From NCBI GenBank assembly GCA_944325865.1, contig CALVBS010000002.1, positions 124,001 through 188,000 on the forward strand: a stretch of DNA of 64,000 nucleotides, read 5' to 3'. This document shows positions 61,347-64,000 of this stretch, one piece after another. A program made the position numbers and the translations under genes. Numbering within the stretch: the stretch's first letter is position 1; every line of letters begins with the position of its first letter. This DNA comes from Candidatus Gastranaerophilales bacterium (GTDB taxonomy: Bacteria; Cyanobacteriota; Vampirovibrionia; Gastranaerophilales; Gastranaerophilaceae). Under the pieces are notes generated by a model. That model saw only the letters and a list, made by a program, of their open reading frames with translations, was not told where the DNA came from and made no database searches.

Positions 61347-63089
61347 ATGAAGAGATTAGGTATTATATTATTTATAAATTTATTTGTATTATCACTTCCT
61401 GTTAATGCAGTTCCTGCAAACATTCCTGCAGCTACATTACAAATTGCCCGCGAAGCCGAAATGCGACAGATTACAAAAACACCTTCATCCGATGTTGTAC
61501 GTGTCGGAATAGGTTCAAATGGTTTTACTACATGGGTATATAAAAATATTTCAATATTCGGCACGGCAGAAATCTTAATTTGTGACGGGGATATGGTTGT
61601 TGCAAATTTTCCTGCAAACACTAATTTAAAATTTACGCTCAACAATGACGGAACAATTACCGTAACTCAGGATGACGGGACTATCATTACGCAAATTTCA
61701 AATACAGTCAGAATTCTTTGTCCGAACGGACTTCTCGGAGTCAAAGACCTTAAACGGGCAGGTACTCAGGCTCTTTATCACGGAGCTTTTGAACTGGCCA
61801 AAACAAATAACGGATACTTTAATCTGGTCAATTTAATTGAAGTTGAAGATTACCTGAAAGGTGTAGTTCCCAACGAAATGCCGGTACATTTCGGTCTTGA
61901 GGCATTAAAAGCACAAAGTGTTTCTGCAAGAAATTACGTACTTTCACCGCGTACAAAATCATCTCCGAATTATGATGTAGTGGATTCAGTGGCAAGTCAG
62001 GTTTACTTTGGAGCAAATACTGAAAAACCGCTTTCAAACCGTGCAGTTGAAGAAACAGAAGGAATTGTGGCATTGTACGATTGGGAATTGATTCTTGCTC
62101 AATACTCATCAACAGCAGGCGGTTATACAGAAAGTTATTCAAATGCATTTTCAGATCCGTCATCAAAAGAATTTCCGTCGAAAGAGAAACCTTATTTGAA
62201 AGCAAAACCTGATATCCTTTCGCAAACTCCGCTTAATACCGAAGAAGCAGCGGCAGCTTACTATAAATCAAGACCTGATGCCTATGATATTCGTTCTTCA
62301 TACTTTCGCTGGACAAGAGAATGGACTGCCGATGAATTAAAAAATGCATTGCAATCAACTCTTGCAGCCCAATCCGCTACAGGATTTGTGAAACCTGCTT
62401 TCAAAAAAGGCGACACCCTTGACGATTTGATTGAATTAAAAGTCGTAAGACGCGGCGACAGCGGAAAAATTATTGAAATGGAAGTTGTAACAAAATCTCA
62501 AACCTACAAAGTGTTCAAAGAACTTGTTGTCAGAAGATTAATAACAAAAGACGGCAAAGCTCTTCCGAGTGCAAATGTTGTGTTTGATAATGAAAAAGAT
62601 GAAAACGGAAATCTTGTTGCTGTAAAAGCTTACGGCGGAGGATTCGGCCACGGTGTCGGAATGAGCCAGTACGGAGCAGGTTTTATGGCCACGGAGTTGA
62701 AATTACCGTTTGATAAAATATTAAAACACTATTATACGGGAATTTCATTAACTACAAAACCTGTAATTATATCTACAGATGTTTCTCAGATTTCGGCAAC
62801 ACAGCATTTCTATGCACCGAAAAAAGAAGCTAAACTAATAATTGATAACAAATTCGGAGTAAGTATGCTTCTTGCCGAAATTAACGGGAAAGAACATATT
62901 TTTGAGCTTCCGAAAGAATTACTTGGCTACAAACGATTCGTTGAAATAGACATATCAAAATTTATCAAACAGGGAAGAAATACCATTAAAGTTACGTCTC
63001 CTGAATTTACAGAAAACTCATTTGCGACAAAAGCATTAAGATTATATGTGGAACTGGTAGGAAAAGATGACAAATCAGACATCTGGTGA
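61347..63089 (+). CDS. SpoIID/LytB-domain protein (amidase enhancer-like)
   Basis: A 580-residue exported protein: signal peptide MKRLGIILFINLFVLSLPVNA. The SpoIID domain lies at about 165-470 with its signature VEDYLKGVVPNEMPVHFGLEALKAQSVSARNYVLS (glycan-strand hydrolase-like, in spores a lytic transglycosylase) and, near the end, GGGFGHGVGMSQYGAGFMA. The C-terminal 100 residues are a separate beta domain. In non-spore formers SpoIID homologues act on peptidoglycan. ATG 61347 follows a TATAAT box by 6 bases, and an in-frame TTG at 61329 is upstream of it. It overlaps murJ by 23 bases, so both serve envelope growth. Confidence 0.88.
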   Translation: MKRLGIILFINLFVLSLPVNAVPANIPAATLQIAREAEMRQITKTPSSDVVRVGIGSNGFTTWVYKNISIFGTAEILICDGDMVVANFPANTNLKFTLNNDGTITVTQDDGTIITQISNTVRILCPNGLLGVKDLKRAGTQALYHGAFELAKTNNGYFNLVNLIEVEDYLKGVVPNEMPVHFGLEALKAQSVSARNYVLSPRTKSSPNYDVVDSVASQVYFGANTEKPLSNRAVEETEGIVALYDWELILAQYSSTAGGYTESYSNAFSDPSSKEFPSKEKPYLKAKPDILSQTPLNTEEAAAAYYKSRPDAYDIRSSYFRWTREWTADELKNALQSTLAAQSATGFVKPAFKKGDTLDDLIELKVVRRGDSGKIIEMEVVTKSQTYKVFKELVVRRLITKDGKALPSANVVFDNEKDENGNLVAVKAYGGGFGHGVGMSQYGAGFMATELKLPFDKILKHYYTGISLTTKPVIISTDVSQISATQHFYAPKKEAKLIIDNKFGVSMLLAEINGKEHIFELPKELLGYKRFVEIDISKFIKQGRNTIKVTSPEFTENSFATKALRLYVELVGKDDKSDIW

Positions 63090-64000
63090 TGATAAAACGC
63101 CGAGTCTTTTAAAAGCGGCGTGGCTGATTGCTGTAGTTACGATTTTCAGCAAACTTATAGGTTTTATACGAGATGTGGTAATCGCCAATTATTACGGGGC
63201 GTCAATGGTATCTGATGCATATTTTTATGCATATCAGATTCCGGCACTTTCAATAATTCTTCTGGGCGGTGTCGGCGGGCCGTTTCACAGTGCGACAGTC
63301 GCAGTATTTTCAAAACTCATTCCGAACTTACGGGAAAAGCCGCAGGAAGAAGTCAAAAAACTATACAGCACTTTTATGACGACTACCATAATATTCTTTA
63401 CAATTCTTGCTGTATTATGTTACTTTTTTGCCCCTCAAATTATGGGAATAATAGCTTCGGGCGGAGATCCTGCACTAATAAAACTCGCGGCAGAACATTT
63501 AAAAATAATGTCTCCTGTTCTCATTATCGGCGGAATTGTAGGAATTTATTACGGGATACTTGTCACATACAGATATTTTATGCTTCCGAATCTTTCTCCG
63601 ATTATTATGTCACTTGTGATAATCGCAATGGTTATTGGTGCAAACGGCAAGGATAATGCCGGAGTTGCTCTTGCGTGGGCAACAACAATCGGGGCCGTCT
63701 GCCAGTGGGTTATGCAGTACCCGAAAATAAGACAGCTCGGATACAGATTAAAACCTAATCTGAATGTGTTTAATAATATTGAATACAAACATATTTGTGA
63801 ACTTCTTTTCCCTGCGGTTTTATCATCAACTGTCGGACAAATTCATATTTATGTTGATATGTTTTTTGCCTCAGCCCTCAGAGAAGGAGCCTGGACTGCA
63901 ATAGGTTATGCAAACAGAGTTTTCCAATTTCCTGTCGGAATTCTCGTTACGGCATTTCTTGTTCCGCTTTTTCCCATATTTGCAAGACTCGTTGCCGATA
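63067..64000 (+). CDS. murJ: MurJ-type lipid II flippase (3' end outside window)
   Basis: Multi-spanning inner-membrane flippase that moves lipid II across the membrane. The visible 311 residues start at ATG 63067 (AGGA about 5 bases upstream) inside the 3' end of the SpoIID-like gene and run off the right edge. Family features: LLKAAWLIAVVTIFSKLIGFIRDVVIANYYGAS near the start, LSIILLGGVGGPFHSATVAVFSK with its conserved Gly turn, then successive membrane segments and an MVIGANGKDNAGVALAWATT segment, ending GYANRVFQFPVGILVTAFLVPLFP. The 23-base overlap with the SpoIID-like gene implies translational coupling. Confidence 0.88.
   Translation, partial: MTNQTSGDDKTPSLLKAAWLIAVVTIFSKLIGFIRDVVIANYYGASMVSDAYFYAYQIPALSIILLGGVGGPFHSATVAVFSKLIPNLREKPQEEVKKLYSTFMTTTIIFFTILAVLCYFFAPQIMGIIASGGDPALIKLAAEHLKIMSPVLIIGGIVGIYYGILVTYRYFMLPNLSPIIMSLVIIAMVIGANGKDNAGVALAWATTIGAVCQWVMQYPKIRQLGYRLKPNLNVFNNIEYKHICELLFPAVLSSTVGQIHIYVDMFFASALREGAWTAIGYANRVFQFPVGILVTAFLVPLFPIFARLVAD

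Overview
The window looks like a chromosomal segment from an AT-rich (by eye about one third G+C, not computed), Gram-negative-type gut bacterium. The best match is a member of Candidatus Gastranaerophilales (Vampirovibrionia, also called Melainabacteria). The evidence is several secreted proteins with the FTLAEVLITLGIIG prepilin-type N terminus, a TonB/ExbB/ExbD energiser, an LpxA-type acyltransferase, an oxygen-sensitive KOR/VOR-type 2-oxoacid:ferredoxin oxidoreductase, an E. coli-like insertion in GyrB, and many lineage-type proteins I cannot name. The assignment rests on protein recognition, not on a rRNA. No rRNA, tRNA, CRISPR array, insertion sequence or integrase is visible. No gene-free stretch exceeds 300 bases; the longest (47049-47335, 56487-56756, 40865-41112) hold promoters, a terminator or AT-rich spacer.

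Layout. 1-7064 (minus strand) is a translation cluster: prfA, ylxR, infB, rbfA, truB and a secreted LmeA-like protein. It is interrupted between infB and rbfA by a pseudopilin gene and a divergent HTH gene. 7156-10317 holds a ZIP metal transporter, an orphan radical SAM protein and trpS. 10408-14680 holds two envelope proteins followed by tonB-exbB-exbD-exbD. 14687-23544 (minus) holds a large uncharacterised protein, a GlcD-like flavoprotein and a 1911-residue coiled-coil protein with 33-residue repeats. 23714-26338 is korDABC. 26752-31395 is a peptide-type ABC importer (binding protein and two permeases, no ATPase) with an MgtC-like gene. 31476-32903 holds a Cys-rich protein, a second pseudopilin and a divergent AbrB/MazE-like gene. 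32974-44796 is mostly housekeeping (gyrB, adk, map, tmk, an M29 aminopeptidase, lpxA, fusA), with an SMR transporter and a filament-subunit-like unknown. 44918-58611 holds a GT8-DUF616 glycosyltransferase, a pterin-binding methyltransferase, a TPR protein, alr, lpd, lipA, an M14 peptidase, small lineage-type proteins and a two-gene ATPase/nuclease-like unit. 58722-64000 holds cysS, a third pseudopilin with a divergent Xre gene, a SpoIID-like protein and the start of murJ.

Four themes cut across the map. (1) All three pseudopilin genes are divergent from a small DNA-binding protein gene, with a perfect inverted repeat between each pair; a fourth pseudopilin survives only as a 3' remnant. (2) Several genes have a TATAAT box 6-7 bases before their ATG and no Shine-Dalgarno sequence, which implies leaderless mRNAs. 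(3) The TPR gene appears to begin at an AUU codon. (4) An ABC/OLD-like ATPase overlaps a small protein with a possible PD-(D/E)xK core, a candidate unrecognised defence pair. Several start codons are re-assigned using ribosome-binding sites or promoters.
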